Shown: positions 1 to 9,051, counted from the first letter of the stretch. The stretch: 32,988 nucleotides of DNA from Streptomyces triticirhizae (GCF_003696235.1 NZ_RFFJ01000047.1:1-32988), one strand, 5' to 3'. A program made the numbers and translations. Notes: generated from the letters alone by a model not told the origin.

Positions 1-1
1 C

Positions 2-1543
2 GGCGCCCGCCCGCCCGCCGTCGCCGTCCTCGGCGGCGGCCTCGCCGGCGTGGCCGCCGCCACCGCCCTCGCCGAACGCGGCGTCCGCGTCACCCTGTTG
101 GAGCGCGAGCCCGTCCTCGGCGGCCGGCTCGCCGGCTGGCCGATCCGGCTCAGCGACGGCTCGACGGCCACCCTGAGCCGGGGATTTCACGCCTTCTTCC
201 GCCAGTACTACAACCTCAGGGCGCTGCTGCGCCGCGTCGACCCCGCCCTCGCCGGGCTCACCCCGCTGCCCGACTACCCGCTGTGGCACGGCGCCGGCGC
301 CCGCGACGGCTTCGCCCGGCTGCCGCGCACCCCGCCGTGGAACGCCCTCGGCTTCGCCGCGTTCAGCCCCAGCTTCCCGGTCCGCGAGCTGGCCCGGCTC
401 GACATCCCGGCCGCGCTCGGCCTCCTCGACGTGCGGGTGCCCGAGGTCTACCGGCGCCTCGACGGCGTCAGCGCCAGCCGGCTCCTGGACCGGGTCCGCT
501 TCCCCGAGCCCGCCCGCCACCTGGCGTTCGAGGTCTTCTCCCGCAGCTTCTTCGCCGACCCCGAGCAACTCTCCGCCGCCGAGATGGCGTTGATGTTCCA
601 CATCTACTTCCTCGGCTCCAGCGAGGGCCTCCTCTTCGACGTGCCGCGCGCCCCCTACCCGCAGGCCATCTGGGAGCCGCTGGCCGCCCATCTGACGGCG
701 CGCGGCGCGCGGCTGCGCCCCGCCACCGAGGCGCGCGCGGTCCGCCCCGTCGAACGCGCCGGCGTGGAGGTGGTCACCGCCGGCGGCTCCGAACGGTTCG
801 ACGCGGTGGTCCTGGCCCTGGACACCGCCGGCCTGACCCGGCTGGTGGCCAACTCGCCCGCCCTCGGCGACGCCGACTGGCGGGCCCGGATCGCCCGGCT
901 GCGGCCGGCGCCGCCGTTCCTGGTCTCCCGCCTCTGGCTGGACCGGCCGGTGGCCCCCGACCGGCCCGGCTTCCTGGGCACCGCCGGCTTCGGCGGGCTG
1001 GACAACGTCAGCGTGCTGGAACGCTGGGAGGACGAGGCCGCCCGCTGGTCGGCGCGCACCGGCGGCTCGGTCGTCGAGTTGCACTCCTACGCCGTGCCGC
1101 CGACCGTCGACCGGGCCGCGCACCAGGCCGAGCTGCGCGCCCGGCTGGCGGACGTCTACCCGGAGACGGCCGACGCCGTGGCGCGCGAAGAGGCACACCT
1201 GTGGCGCGGTGACTGTCCCCTCTTTCCCGTCGGCGGCTGGGCCGACCGCCCGGCCGTGACCACCGCCGACCCCCGCGTCGTGCTCGCCGGCGACCTGGTG
1301 CGCTGCGACCTGCCGGTGGCCCTGATGGAACGCGCCACCACCACGGGGCTGTTGGCGGCCAACGCCCTGCTGACCCGCTGGGGCCTGGCCGGCCACCCGC
1401 TGTGGACCGTTCCCATGAGGGGGCGCACCCGGGCGCTGCGCGCCCTCGCCGGTCTGGCCGCGCGCCGGCGCGACGACGGGAGCCCGCGAGCATGGCCCGG
1501 GACCGGGCGCCGTCCGAAGACGACGGCGCGGCAGGGGCGTTGA
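2..1543 (+). CDS. FAD-dependent carotenoid desaturase/isorenieratene synthase-like (CrtU-like), 5' truncated by window edge
   Basis: The open frame runs in from the window edge; 513 codons are visible. The dinucleotide-binding motif VLGGGLAGVAAA begins about 10 codons in, before the first GTG at 50, so the true start lies upstream. Other marks of the phytoene-desaturase/carotenoid oxidoreductase superfamily are the acidic strand end LLEREPVLGGRLAG, the stretch RGFHAFFRQYYNLR, and the C-terminal FAD loop VVLAGDLVRCDLPVALMERA. Size and these stretches resemble actinobacterial CrtU, which desaturates and rearranges beta-carotene end rings toward isorenieratene; that assignment rests on recall of the family. 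The last 35 residues are Arg/Pro-rich and look like a non-conserved tail. No other carotenoid gene is visible, and the gene appears unrelated to the zinc genes that follow. Confidence 0.75.
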   Translation, partial: GARPPAVAVLGGGLAGVAAATALAERGVRVTLLEREPVLGGRLAGWPIRLSDGSTATLSRGFHAFFRQYYNLRALLRRVDPALAGLTPLPDYPLWHGAGARDGFARLPRTPPWNALGFAAFSPSFPVRELARLDIPAALGLLDVRVPEVYRRLDGVSASRLLDRVRFPEPARHLAFEVFSRSFFADPEQLSAAEMALMFHIYFLGSSEGLLFDVPRAPYPQAIWEPLAAHLTARGARLRPATEARAVRPVERAGVEVVTAGGSERFDAVVLALDTAGLTRLVANSPALGDADWRARIARLRPAPPFLVSRLWLDRPVAPDRPGFLGTAGFGGLDNVSVLERWEDEAARWSARTGGSVVELHSYAVPPTVDRAAHQAELRARLADVYPETADAVAREEAHLWRGDCPLFPVGGWADRPAVTTADPRVVLAGDLVRCDLPVALMERATTTGLLAANALLTRWGLAGHPLWTVPMRGRTRALRALAGLAARRRDDGSPRAWPGTGRRPKTTARQGR

Positions 1544-1702
1544 AGCCGTCCGGCACGAGGTCGTCGCCGGCGTGAGGCGTGGTCCCCGCCCCTGATCCCT
1601 GACCCTGTCGAAGGCCCGTGGCCAACTCCCGTGTCCAGCGCCCCGGAGCGCGGCTTGGCTGGTCATCGGCCGTGATCAATGCCACAGCAGCGCCCTCGCG
1701 CG

Positions 1703-1732
1703 TTGCGTGGCGGCCGGGTCGCCACATACGGT
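1703..1732 (+). promoter_or_regulatory. Candidate sigma-70-type promoter of the five-gene importer operon
   Basis: TTGCGT (1703-1708) and TACGGT (1727-1732) are separated by 18 bases. The predicted start site, about 1738-1740, falls inside the Zur-like palindrome at 1734-1756, so a bound repressor would block initiation. The rest of the 1544-1702 gap shows nothing else I can name. Confidence 0.5.
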
Positions 1733-1733
1733 C

Positions 1734-1756
1734 ATGAAAACCGTTCCCGTTTTCAT
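1734..1756. promoter_or_regulatory. Zur-like operator upstream of the BtuCD-F/CydDC-like operon
   Basis: Perfect 8-base inverted arms ATGAAAAC and GTTTTCAT flank a 7-base centre. The left part, ATGAAAACCGTTCCC, closely matches (by reverse complement) the box at 11254-11270. Actinobacterial Zur sites resemble TGAAAATGATTTTCA; this is a variant with a GAACGG/CCGTTC core. It overlaps the predicted transcription start and sits 41 bases before the TTG start at 1798. Confidence 0.65.
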
Positions 1757-1797
1757 CTCGGCATGGTCGTGTCCCGGCCGCCGAAGGAGGCCATCCC

Positions 1798-2874
1798 TTG
1801 TCCGCCCTCGACCGAGGGGTCCGCCGCTCGCGCCGCGCGCCGCTGCTCACCCAACTCGCCCTCGGCACCGGCATCCTGGCCGTGCTGGTCGTCTCCGGCG
1901 CGACCGGGCCCGCCGAGGTGTCGCCGCTCGACGCCGGCCGTGTCATCCTGGGCCACCTGCTGCCCGGGGCCCCCTGGATGAGCGATGGCTCGCTCACCCG
2001 CCTCCAGGACCAGGCGGTCTGGCAGTTCCGACTGCCGCGCACCCTCCTCGCGGGGCTCGCCGGCGCCGGACTCGCCCTCGCCGGCGCCCTGATGCAGGCC
2101 GCCGTCCGCAACCCGCTCGCCGAGCCCTATGTGTTGGGCGTCTCGGCCGGCGCCGGCCTCGGCGCCGTCGCCGTGATCACCCTGGGCTCCGCCGCCGTCG
2201 CCGGACTGCCGCTCAGCGGCGCGGCGTTCCTCGGCGCGCTGGCCGCCACGGCCGCCGTGGCGCTGCTCTCCCGCCACCACGGGATGCTCGCGCCCACCCG
2301 CATGATCCTCACCGGGGTGGCGCTGGGCTCCCTGCTCTCCGCCCTGACCAGCTATCTCACCCTCACCACCGAGGCGCAGAACGTCTTCGGCGTCCTCTTC
2401 TTCCTGCTGGGCAGCGTCTCCGCCGCCTCCATGGAGCGACTCGCCGTCCCCGCCGTGGCGTTGCTGGCCGTCTCCCTCTTCGCCCTGGCCCGCGCCCGCG
2501 CCCTCAACGCCCTGCTCGCCGGCGACGAGACCGCCACCGCGCTGGGCGTGCCCGTCCACCGGTTGCGCGGCCAACTCATCGTCGCGGCCTCCCTGTTGAC
2601 CGGCGCGGTGGTGGCGGTCAGCGGCGGCATCGGCTTCGTCGGGCTGGTCGTTCCCCACACCGCCCGCATCCTGGTCGGCGCCGACCACCGCAGGATGCTG
2701 CCGGTCACCGTGCTGGCCGGCGCGTTCTTCCTGATGGCCGCCGACCTGCTGGCCCGCACCGTCGCCGCGCCCACCGAGATCCCGCTGGGCATCGTCACCG
2801 CCGTGGTGGGCGCGCCCTGCTTCCTGTGGCTGATCCGGCGCGGGCGCGCCGCACGGGCGGGGATGCCGCGGTGA
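1798..2874 (+). CDS. FecCD/BtuC-family ABC importer permease (zinc chelate or cofactor uptake)
   Basis: 358 residues, the usual length for BtuC/FecD permeases, with about ten hydrophobic segments. Diagnostic stretches are RNPLAEPYVLGVSAGAGLGA in the first third and GGIGFVGLVVPHTARIL near residues 275-295. The TTG start is chosen because AAGGAGG (1784-1790) precedes it by 7 bases and the protein begins right before the first helix. It forms the membrane channel for the ATPase (2871) and binding lipoprotein (3668), with which it overlaps or abuts. The Zur-like box upstream suggests induction under zinc starvation. The transported ligand is unknown: this family moves siderophore-, haem-, cobalamin- and other chelate-type substrates. 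Some actinobacterial cassettes like this are auto-named as proposed F420-0 transporters, which I would not rely on here. Confidence 0.9.
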   Translation: MSALDRGVRRSRRAPLLTQLALGTGILAVLVVSGATGPAEVSPLDAGRVILGHLLPGAPWMSDGSLTRLQDQAVWQFRLPRTLLAGLAGAGLALAGALMQAAVRNPLAEPYVLGVSAGAGLGAVAVITLGSAAVAGLPLSGAAFLGALAATAAVALLSRHHGMLAPTRMILTGVALGSLLSALTSYLTLTTEAQNVFGVLFFLLGSVSAASMERLAVPAVALLAVSLFALARARALNALLAGDETATALGVPVHRLRGQLIVAASLLTGAVVAVSGGIGFVGLVVPHTARILVGADHRRMLPVTVLAGAFFLMAADLLARTVAAPTEIPLGIVTAVVGAPCFLWLIRRGRAARAGMPR

Positions 2875-3671
2875 ACGTCGTCCTCGACCGGGTGTCCGTC
2901 GTCGTCGGCGGCCGGACCGTCGTCCACGAGGCGAGCCTCCGGGTGGAGTCCGGCCGCTTCCTCGGGCTGGTCGGCCCCAACGGCAGCGGCAAGTCCACCC
3001 TGTTGCGCGCCCTCTACCGCGTGCTGCGACCCCACTCCGGCACCGTCCGGCTGGCGGGCGACGACGCGTGGCGGCTGCCGCCGCGCGAGGTGGCCCGGCG
3101 GGTCGCGGTGCTGACCCAGGAGAGCGGCGCCGACTTCGACCTCGACGTCATCGACGTCGTGCTGCTGGGCCGGCTGCCGCACCACGGCGGCTTCGGCGGC
3201 GACTCGGACCGCGACCTCGCCCTGGTGACACGGGCGTTGGAGCGCGTGGGCGCGACCGCCCTCGCCGACCGGCCGTTCGCCGCGCTCTCCGGCGGCGAAC
3301 GACAGCGCGTGCTGCTGGCCCGCGCCCTCGTCCAGGAGAGCCAGGTGCTGGTGTTGGACGAGCCAACGAACCACCTGGACATCGCCTTCCAGCTCGAACT
3401 CATGCGGCTGGTCGGCGGTTTGGGCGTCACCACCGTCGCCGCCCTGCACGACCTCAACCTGGCCGCCGCGCACTGCGACGTGATCGCCGTGCTGCGCGAC
3501 GGTCGCGTCACCGCCTTCGGGCCGCCCGAGGACGTCCTCACCCCCGAGGTGATCCACGACGTCTTCGGCGTCCGGGCCCACCTGCTGCGCCACCCCGTGG
3601 ACGGCAGGCCGCTGATCGCCTTCTCGGACGACGCCCCCGTCGTTCCCCCGCACCAGGAGCACATCCCGTGA
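2871..3671 (+). CDS. ABC importer ATPase (FecE/BtuD family)
   Basis: 266 residues. Walker A GPNGSGKST (Lys41), signature LSGGERQRV, Walker B VLVLDEPTNHLD and the H-loop ALHDLN are all present, so the ATPase should be active. The GTG start overlaps the permease stop (GTGA), implying translational coupling. The end overlaps the next gene the same way. It powers the 1798 permease; the C-terminal GRPLIAF segment is typical of the iron/cobalamin-type importer ATPases. Confidence 0.92.
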   Translation: MNVVLDRVSVVVGGRTVVHEASLRVESGRFLGLVGPNGSGKSTLLRALYRVLRPHSGTVRLAGDDAWRLPPREVARRVAVLTQESGADFDLDVIDVVLLGRLPHHGGFGGDSDRDLALVTRALERVGATALADRPFAALSGGERQRVLLARALVQESQVLVLDEPTNHLDIAFQLELMRLVGGLGVTTVAALHDLNLAAAHCDVIAVLRDGRVTAFGPPEDVLTPEVIHDVFGVRAHLLRHPVDGRPLIAFSDDAPVVPPHQEHIP

Positions 3672-4681
3672 CAACCGCCCTCCGCCGACCGCCCGTCGTC
3701 CTCCGCGCCGCCCTCGCCGCCACCGCCCTGCTCACGCTGGGTGCCTGCGGCTCGGGCGTCACCGAGCCAGCCGCCGAACCGCCGACCGGGGACGGCGTCA
3801 CCTACACGAACTGCGGGCGCGAGGTCACCCTCGACGCGCCCCCCGCAGCCGTCGTGGGACTCAGCCCCGCCCAGACCGAACTGCTGCTGCGCCTGGGCGT
3901 CGCCGACCGGATGGTGGGCCAGGCGCAGACCGCCACCGCGCCGCTGCCCGAGGACGTGCGCGACCTGGCCGCCGACATACCCGTCCTCAGCGAGGACGCC
4001 CCGCCCACCCGCGAGGTGCTGCTGCGCGCCGGCCCCGACCTCGTCACGGCCCCGACCTCCTACGAGTTCTCCGCCGAACAGGGCTTCGCCGACCTGGACC
4101 AGCTCGCCGACGCCGGCGTGGCCGCCCACATCGCCAGCGGCGGCTGCGCCGAGCGCCGCATGACCGCCACCGTGGACGACCTCTTCACCGACCTGGGGAC
4201 GCTCGGCCGCGTGCTGGACGTCGACGAAGCGTCGGCCGAACTCGCCGACGCCCAGCGGGCCGTCCTCGACGACGTCGAGGAACGCGTCGCCGGCCGGCCG
4301 CCGGTCACCGTCGCCCAGATCTATGTGGAGGGCGAACGGCTCTCCGCCATCGGCGCGGGAGTCGAGTACGACATCGTCCGCAGGGCGGGCGGCGACAACG
4401 TCTTCGGGCCCGACGACGCGGCCTTCGCCGACTTCTTCGCCGCCGAGATCAACCGGGAGGAACTCGCCCACCGCGACCCCGAGGTGCTGGTCTTCGGCGT
4501 CCACGACGAGGAGCACGAACGGGCCACCCGCGCCTGGCTCGACGCCAACCTGCCCGACCTCTCGGCCGTGCGGAACGGCCGCCTCGTCGCCGTCTCCAGC
4601 GCCGACCTCTTCCCCGGCACCATCGGCAACGTCCGCGCCGTCGAGGCCGTCGCCCGTGGCCTGCACCCCGACGCGTTCTGA
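3668..4681 (+). CDS. Substrate-binding lipoprotein of BtuF/FhuD-type ABC importer
   Basis: 337 residues. A cationic N-terminus and hydrophobic segment lead to the lipobox LGAC (Cys27), so the mature protein should be lipid-anchored outside the membrane. The mature part starts with TNCGREVTLDAPPAAVVGLS, the classic opening of the periplasmic-binding PF01497 fold, and continues with a long central helix typical of BtuF-like proteins. It begins at a GTG overlapping the ATPase stop. Two mature cysteines (in TNCGRE and GGCAERR) could pair as a disulfide. Ligand unknown; the Zur-like box on the operon favours a zinc complex or zincophore. A longer upstream reading in this frame crosses the ATPase gene and was rejected because the lipobox signal fixes the start. 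Confidence 0.88.
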   Translation: MTTALRRPPVVLRAALAATALLTLGACGSGVTEPAAEPPTGDGVTYTNCGREVTLDAPPAAVVGLSPAQTELLLRLGVADRMVGQAQTATAPLPEDVRDLAADIPVLSEDAPPTREVLLRAGPDLVTAPTSYEFSAEQGFADLDQLADAGVAAHIASGGCAERRMTATVDDLFTDLGTLGRVLDVDEASAELADAQRAVLDDVEERVAGRPPVTVAQIYVEGERLSAIGAGVEYDIVRRAGGDNVFGPDDAAFADFFAAEINREELAHRDPEVLVFGVHDEEHERATRAWLDANLPDLSAVRNGRLVAVSSADLFPGTIGNVRAVEAVARGLHPDAF

Positions 4682-4690
4682 TCCCGGCCC

Positions 4691-6496
4691 ATGCTGCACC
4701 GCCGCCTGATCGCCCTCGCCGGCTCGGCCGTCCGTCCCGTGGCGCTCTGCGCCCTGCTCGGCCTGCTGGTCAGCGCCACCCACCTGGCCCAGACCCTCAC
4801 CCTGGCGCGCGCCCTGGCCCACCTCTTTCCCGGGGGCGGCGGCGCCGGCCCGGCCGGCGCGGCGCTCGCCTGGGCCGGCGGATGCGTGCTGCTGCGGGCC
4901 GCGCTGCTGCGGGTCCAGGCACCGCTGCGCGCGTGGTGCGGTACCGAGATCCGCGCCCGGCTGCGCGACCAACTGGTCCTCCAGCTGGGGACGTTGGGGC
5001 CGGCACACGCCGCCGGCGCGCGCGCCGGGCAGGCGCAGCACACCCTGGTCACCGGAGTCGAGGCGCTGGACGCCTACTACACGCGCTACCTTCCCCAGCT
5101 GCTGGTGGTGGCCGTGGTGCCGGCCGCGATCGTCGGCTGGCTGGCGACCGTTCACCCACCGGCCGCCCTGGCGCTCGGCTGCGCGCTGGCCCTCGGCGTG
5201 GTGCTGCCGCGCTTCTGGGACGCCACGCTGCTGCGGCGCGGACGGGAACGCTGGGCCGGCTGGGGCAGGTTGGGCGCCGACTACCTGGAGGCGACCGGGG
5301 CACTCCCCACGCTGCGGGTGCTCGGCGCCGGCGAGCGGGTCGGCCGCCGACTGGCCGCCAGGGGCGACCAGCTCCACCGCGCGACCATGGCCCAACTGCG
5401 TGTCTCCCTCGTCGAACACGGCATCAGCGCGCTGGCGCCGCACGGCGGGACCGCCGTCACCGTGGCGGTGGTGGCGGCCGCCGCCACCGCAGGTGACCTC
5501 GGGGCCGCCGGCGCGTTCCTCTTCCTGCTGTGCGGTCGGGAGTGCTTCCGGCCGCTCGCCGACCTGTCGGCCGCCTGGCACGCCGGCTACCAGGGGCTGA
5601 CCGCCGTGGACGGGATCGAGGAACTCTTCGCGGCCACGCCCTCCGTGCCCGACGACGGCACCCACGCCGCGCCGGCGGGGGTGCCCGACGTCCGCTTCGA
5701 GAACGTCCACTTCACCCACCCCGGGGGCGCCGGGCACCCGGCCCTCGACGGGGCCGCGCTGCCCTGCCCGGCCGGCGCGCTGGTCGGCGTCGTCGGCGCG
5801 TCGGGCGCGGGAAAGAGCACCCTGGCCGCGCTGCTGACGCGCCACCACGATCCGGACGCCGGAAGCGTCCTGCTCGCCGGACGGCCACTGCCCGAGTACC
5901 GGCTGGCCGCGCTGCGCGCCACCGTGACCGTGGTCCACCAGGACCCCTACCTCTTCCAGGGCAGCGTCGCCGACAACATCCGGCTGGCCAGGCCCGAGGC
6001 CACCGACGCCCAGGTGCGCCGTGCGGCCCGGCTGGCCGGGGCGCACACGTTCGTCCACGCGCTGCCCGACGGCTACGCCACCGTCCTGGGCGAACGCGGC
6101 AGCACCCTCTCCGGCGGGCAGCGCCAACGCGTCGCCCTGGCCCGCGCGTTCCTGTCCACCGCGCCGGTGCTGGTGCTCGACGAGGCGACCTCGCACCTCG
6201 ACCCGGGGACCGAGGCCGAGGTGCTGGAGGCGCTGTCCACCGCGCCCGAACTCGCCGGCCGCACGCGGATCGTCATCGCCCACCGGCTCGCCGCCGTCCG
6301 CCGCGCCGACCTCGTCGCCGTGCTCGACGGGGGCCGGGTGGTGGAGTGCGACGCCCCCGGCACGCTGCTGGCCCGCCCCGGCGGCGCCTACCGCGCGCTC
6401 CTCGACCGCCAACGTGGCCGGGCCACGGAGCGGGAGCACGCGGCGGGCCACGCCGGGGAACGGGTGGCCGGGACGAGCGCGGAGGCGCGCCGATGA
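4691..6496 (+). CDS. CydD-like ABC half-transporter (membrane domain fused to ATPase)
   Basis: 601 residues: six-helix exporter-type membrane domain (about 1-310) then an ATPase with Walker A GASGAGKST (Lys375), signature LSGGQRQRV and Walker B VLVLDEATSHLD. The stretch GVEALDAYYTRYLPQ is characteristic of CydD, half of the CydDC thiol/haem-linked transporter needed for bd-oxidase assembly. No cydAB genes are visible. It starts 9 bases after the binding protein stop, without a clear Shine-Dalgarno, so coupling is likely. Position behind a Zur-boxed importer suggests the pair handles the same ligand. It could instead export a thiol, or import a metallophore as IrtAB and YbtPQ do with an exporter-like fold. 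That role is inference. Confidence 0.82.
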   Translation: MLHRRLIALAGSAVRPVALCALLGLLVSATHLAQTLTLARALAHLFPGGGGAGPAGAALAWAGGCVLLRAALLRVQAPLRAWCGTEIRARLRDQLVLQLGTLGPAHAAGARAGQAQHTLVTGVEALDAYYTRYLPQLLVVAVVPAAIVGWLATVHPPAALALGCALALGVVLPRFWDATLLRRGRERWAGWGRLGADYLEATGALPTLRVLGAGERVGRRLAARGDQLHRATMAQLRVSLVEHGISALAPHGGTAVTVAVVAAAATAGDLGAAGAFLFLLCGRECFRPLADLSAAWHAGYQGLTAVDGIEELFAATPSVPDDGTHAAPAGVPDVRFENVHFTHPGGAGHPALDGAALPCPAGALVGVVGASGAGKSTLAALLTRHHDPDAGSVLLAGRPLPEYRLAALRATVTVVHQDPYLFQGSVADNIRLARPEATDAQVRRAARLAGAHTFVHALPDGYATVLGERGSTLSGGQRQRVALARAFLSTAPVLVLDEATSHLDPGTEAEVLEALSTAPELAGRTRIVIAHRLAAVRRADLVAVLDGGRVVECDAPGTLLARPGGAYRALLDRQRGRATEREHAAGHAGERVAGTSAEARR

Positions 6497-8166
6497 CCGC
6501 CATCCGGGCCCGACTGGCCCCGCTGTGGCGGCTGTTGCCGCTGGTCACCCAGCATCGCGGCGCGTTCTGGTGGACCCTGGCCGCCGGCCTGCTGACCCAG
6601 CTGGGCGTGCTGGCCCTCGGCCTGCTCGGCGCCTGGCTCCTGACGCTGACGCTGCGCGGCGACCCGACCGCCCTGGCCCCGCTCGTGACGGCGCTGCTGC
6701 TCACGGCGGCGCTGTGCGCGCTGACCAGCTGGCGGGAGTCCTATGTCGCCCACGACCTCGCCTACCGGGTCCTGGCCGACCTGCGCGTGCGGGTCTTCGC
6801 CGCACTGCGCCGCGCGCTGCCGCCCCGGACGCGCCCCCGGCACAGCGGCGACCTGAGCGCGGTCGCCCTCGCCGACGTCGAGACCCTGGAGTGGCTCTAC
6901 GCGCACACCGCCGCCCAGGCACTGGTCAGCGTCGTGTTGCTGGTCGTCACCACCTGGTACTCGCTGGTCCTCGACCCCTGGCTGCCGCTGGCGTGGGGCC
7001 CCGCCCTGCTGGTCGTCGTGGCCCTCCCGTGGTGCACCGGCCGGCAGGCGTCGCGGCGGGGCGCCGAACTCACGGCGGCCAACGCCGACCTGCACGCCCA
7101 GGTCGTGGAGACCGTCGCGGGGCTGCGGGAGTTGACCGAGGCGGGCGCCCTGGAGCGGCGCCGTGCCGCGTTGGCCGCCGGCACCCGCGCCCTCGGCCGC
7201 GCCCAACGCCGGCTCGCCGCCGTCACCGGCGTCGAGACGGCCGTCGCCGACCTCGCCGTCGCGGCGGCCGGCATCGCCGCTCTCGCCATCGCCGCCGCCG
7301 GTTCGACCGGCGACCCGACGTTGGCTCCCGTGACCCTCACCCTCGCCACCGTCGCCCTCGGCCCGCTCGGTCAACTCTCCTCGCTGCTGCGGAACATGGG
7401 TCCGCTGCTGGCCTCGGCCGCCCGGATCGACGCGGTGCTCGGCGCCCCGCCGGCCACCACCCCGCCCGCCAACCCGGTGCCGCCGGCCTTCGGTTCCCTG
7501 GTCTTCGAGCACGTGAGTTTCCGCTACACGCCAGGGGGACCCCAGGTGCTGACGGACGTCGGGTTCGACGCCCGCCCCGGAGAGGTCGTCGCCCTCACCG
7601 GGCCTTCCGGCGGGGGCAAGTCCACCTGCGTCAGTCTCGCCCTGCGGCTGTGGGACCCCGACGCCGGGCGTGTCACGCTCGGCGGCGTCGACCTCCGCGA
7701 CCTGGCCGACGCCGACCTGCGGGCCGCGATCACCGCCGTGCCGCAGCGCGTCGACCTGCTGACCGGCACGGTCGCCGACAACATCCTGCTGGCCGCGCCC
7801 GAAGCCCCGCCCGAGCGGCTGCGTTCCGTGGCGGCCGCCGCCGGCCTGCTCGATCCGGCCGCCGGGCTGCCGCTCGGCCTGGCGACCCCGGTGGGGGAGC
7901 GGGGCAGGGGCCTCTCCGGCGGCCAACGGGCCCGCGTCGCCCTGGCGCGCGCCCTGCTGCCGGAGCCCCGGGTGCTGATCCTGGACGAGACGCTGACGCA
8001 CCTCGACGCGCACGCCGAGGCCGCGCTCACCGCCGCGCTCCGCGTGCGCGCCGAGGACCGGATCACCCTGGTGGTGACGCACCGGCCCGCCACCCTCCGG
8101 GCCGCCGACCGGGTCTGGGAGGTGCGCGCCGGGCAGGTCCGCCCGGCGGAACCGGCCGCCACCTGA
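6493..8166 (+). CDS. CydC-like ABC half-transporter (membrane domain fused to ATPase)
   Basis: 557 residues. The start ATG overlaps the previous stop (ATGA), so the two half-transporters should be made in equal amounts and form a heterodimer. The membrane domain contains GDLSAVALADVETLEWLY, matching the CydC-type cytoplasmic loop. The ATPase has Walker A GPSGGGKST (Lys376), signature LSGGQRARV and Walker B VLILDETLTHLD. The first helices and the loop before Walker A are normal in length, with no sign of truncation. It is the last gene of the operon and faces a convergent hydrolase gene 42 bases later. Function as for its partner: a thiol/haem-type or metallophore transporter, undetermined from sequence. 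Confidence 0.82.
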   Translation: MTAIRARLAPLWRLLPLVTQHRGAFWWTLAAGLLTQLGVLALGLLGAWLLTLTLRGDPTALAPLVTALLLTAALCALTSWRESYVAHDLAYRVLADLRVRVFAALRRALPPRTRPRHSGDLSAVALADVETLEWLYAHTAAQALVSVVLLVVTTWYSLVLDPWLPLAWGPALLVVVALPWCTGRQASRRGAELTAANADLHAQVVETVAGLRELTEAGALERRRAALAAGTRALGRAQRRLAAVTGVETAVADLAVAAAGIAALAIAAAGSTGDPTLAPVTLTLATVALGPLGQLSSLLRNMGPLLASAARIDAVLGAPPATTPPANPVPPAFGSLVFEHVSFRYTPGGPQVLTDVGFDARPGEVVALTGPSGGGKSTCVSLALRLWDPDAGRVTLGGVDLRDLADADLRAAITAVPQRVDLLTGTVADNILLAAPEAPPERLRSVAAAAGLLDPAAGLPLGLATPVGERGRGLSGGQRARVALARALLPEPRVLILDETLTHLDAHAEAALTAALRVRAEDRITLVVTHRPATLRAADRVWEVRAGQVRPAEPAAT

Positions 8167-8183
8167 CCGGCCGCGCCCGCGCC

Positions 8184-8201
8184 CGGCGGCCCGACCCGCC
8201 G
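8184..8201. terminator. Weak hairpin between convergent genes
   Basis: CGGCGG and CCGCCG form a 6-pair stem with a 6-base loop in the 42-base gap between the CydC-like gene and the convergent hydrolase. No U-tract. It could terminate either transcript, but in DNA this GC-rich such stems also occur by chance. Confidence 0.3.
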
Positions 8202-8208
8202 CGCGTTC

Positions 8209-9051
8209 TCACCCCTCCAGCGCCAGACCGGCGGTGAAGGCCAGCAGCGGAACGGCGGTCCGTTCCGGGTCCTCAAGAAGCGGGGAGTGGCCAAGCCCGG
8301 GCAGCGGCACCACCCGGGCGCCCGGCACCGTCCGGTAGTCGGCGAAGGACGCCGGCCGCCATCGCCGGTCCTCCTCGCCGTAGAGCACCAGCAGCGGCCG
8401 GCCGACCTCCACCAGCCGCTCCGGGAGCGGCCGTTCCGTCAGATACGCGGTGGTGCCGCCCATCGAGGCGGTCAGGGAGTGGAACGTCATCCCCCGCATG
8501 TCCTCGACGAGTTCGGGCGGCACCACGAAGCCGGGCCGGCTGAAGCCGGTGCCGGCGAACCGGCGCACCAGCTCCTCGGACGGCGGCCACCGCGCCGGGT
8601 CGAGCCCCCCGGAGTCCGACCCGGAGTCCGCCCCGGAGTCCGTGGCGAGGAAGGCGTCCATGGCCGGCCCGGTGTTGATCAGCGCGAGCCCCGCCACCAG
8701 CTCCGGCCGCCGCTCGGCCAGCGCGGTGGCCACCACGCCCCCGCTGGAGTGGCCGGCCACGACCGCGCGTTCGACGCCCAGCCGGTCCAGCGCCTCGCCG
8801 ACCCGGCGCGCCTGGTCGGGGATCGCATAGCTCCGGTCGTCCGGCTTGGCCGACCGGCCGTGCCCGAGGAGGTCCACGCGCAGCACCCGGTGGGCCCCGG
8901 TCAGCGGTGGAACCAGCGCGTCCCAGGAGCGCAGGGAGGAGGCCGAGCCGTGCACGAGCAGCAGCGCCGGCGCCTCGCGCGGGCCGTCCTCGGTCACCCG
9001 GAGCGTGCCGTCCTCCAGGTCCACGTCATGAACGTCGTGAGAAGTGGTCAT
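8209..9051 (-). CDS. Alpha/beta hydrolase
   Basis: 280 residues. The nucleophile elbow GHSSGG, the oxyanion HGSASSLRSW, a late acid in YGEEDRRW and the catalytic histidine in GLGHSPL are in the expected order for the alpha/beta hydrolase fold (esterase/lipase/haloperoxidase-like subgroup). A small linker of repeated Asp-Ser-Gly units (ATDSGADSGSDSGG) lies near residue 140 in the cap region. The ATG at 9051 is chosen because the next gene diverges from 9127; a longer reading in this frame would run through that regulator. Substrate not predictable. The divergent AraC-type regulator 75 bases away is its likely controller. Confidence 0.85.
   Translation of the reverse strand: MTTSHDVHDVDLEDGTLRVTEDGPREAPALLLVHGSASSLRSWDALVPPLTGAHRVLRVDLLGHGRSAKPDDRSYAIPDQARRVGEALDRLGVERAVVAGHSSGGVVATALAERRPELVAGLALINTGPAMDAFLATDSGADSGSDSGGLDPARWPPSEELVRRFAGTGFSRPGFVVPPELVEDMRGMTFHSLTASMGGTTAYLTERPLPERLVEVGRPLLVLYGEEDRRWRPASFADYRTVPGARVVPLPGLGHSPLLEDPERTAVPLLAFTAGLALEG

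Noticed and set aside
1798..4681. Naming the importer a coenzyme F420-0 transporter
   Set aside because: Related cassettes are so labelled by automated families, but the Zur-like box and zinc context do not support it and no F420 gene is near.
3014..6451. Open frame of over 1100 codons opposite the importer and CydD-like genes
   Set aside because: Composition-driven shadow of GC-rich coding DNA. The plus-strand frames carry full ABC motifs; the antisense product is low-complexity Gly/Arg/Gln/Ala.
4691..8166. Calling the half-transporters cydD and cydC outright
   Set aside because: No cydAB, and operon context with a chelate importer; resemblance alone does not settle the substrate.
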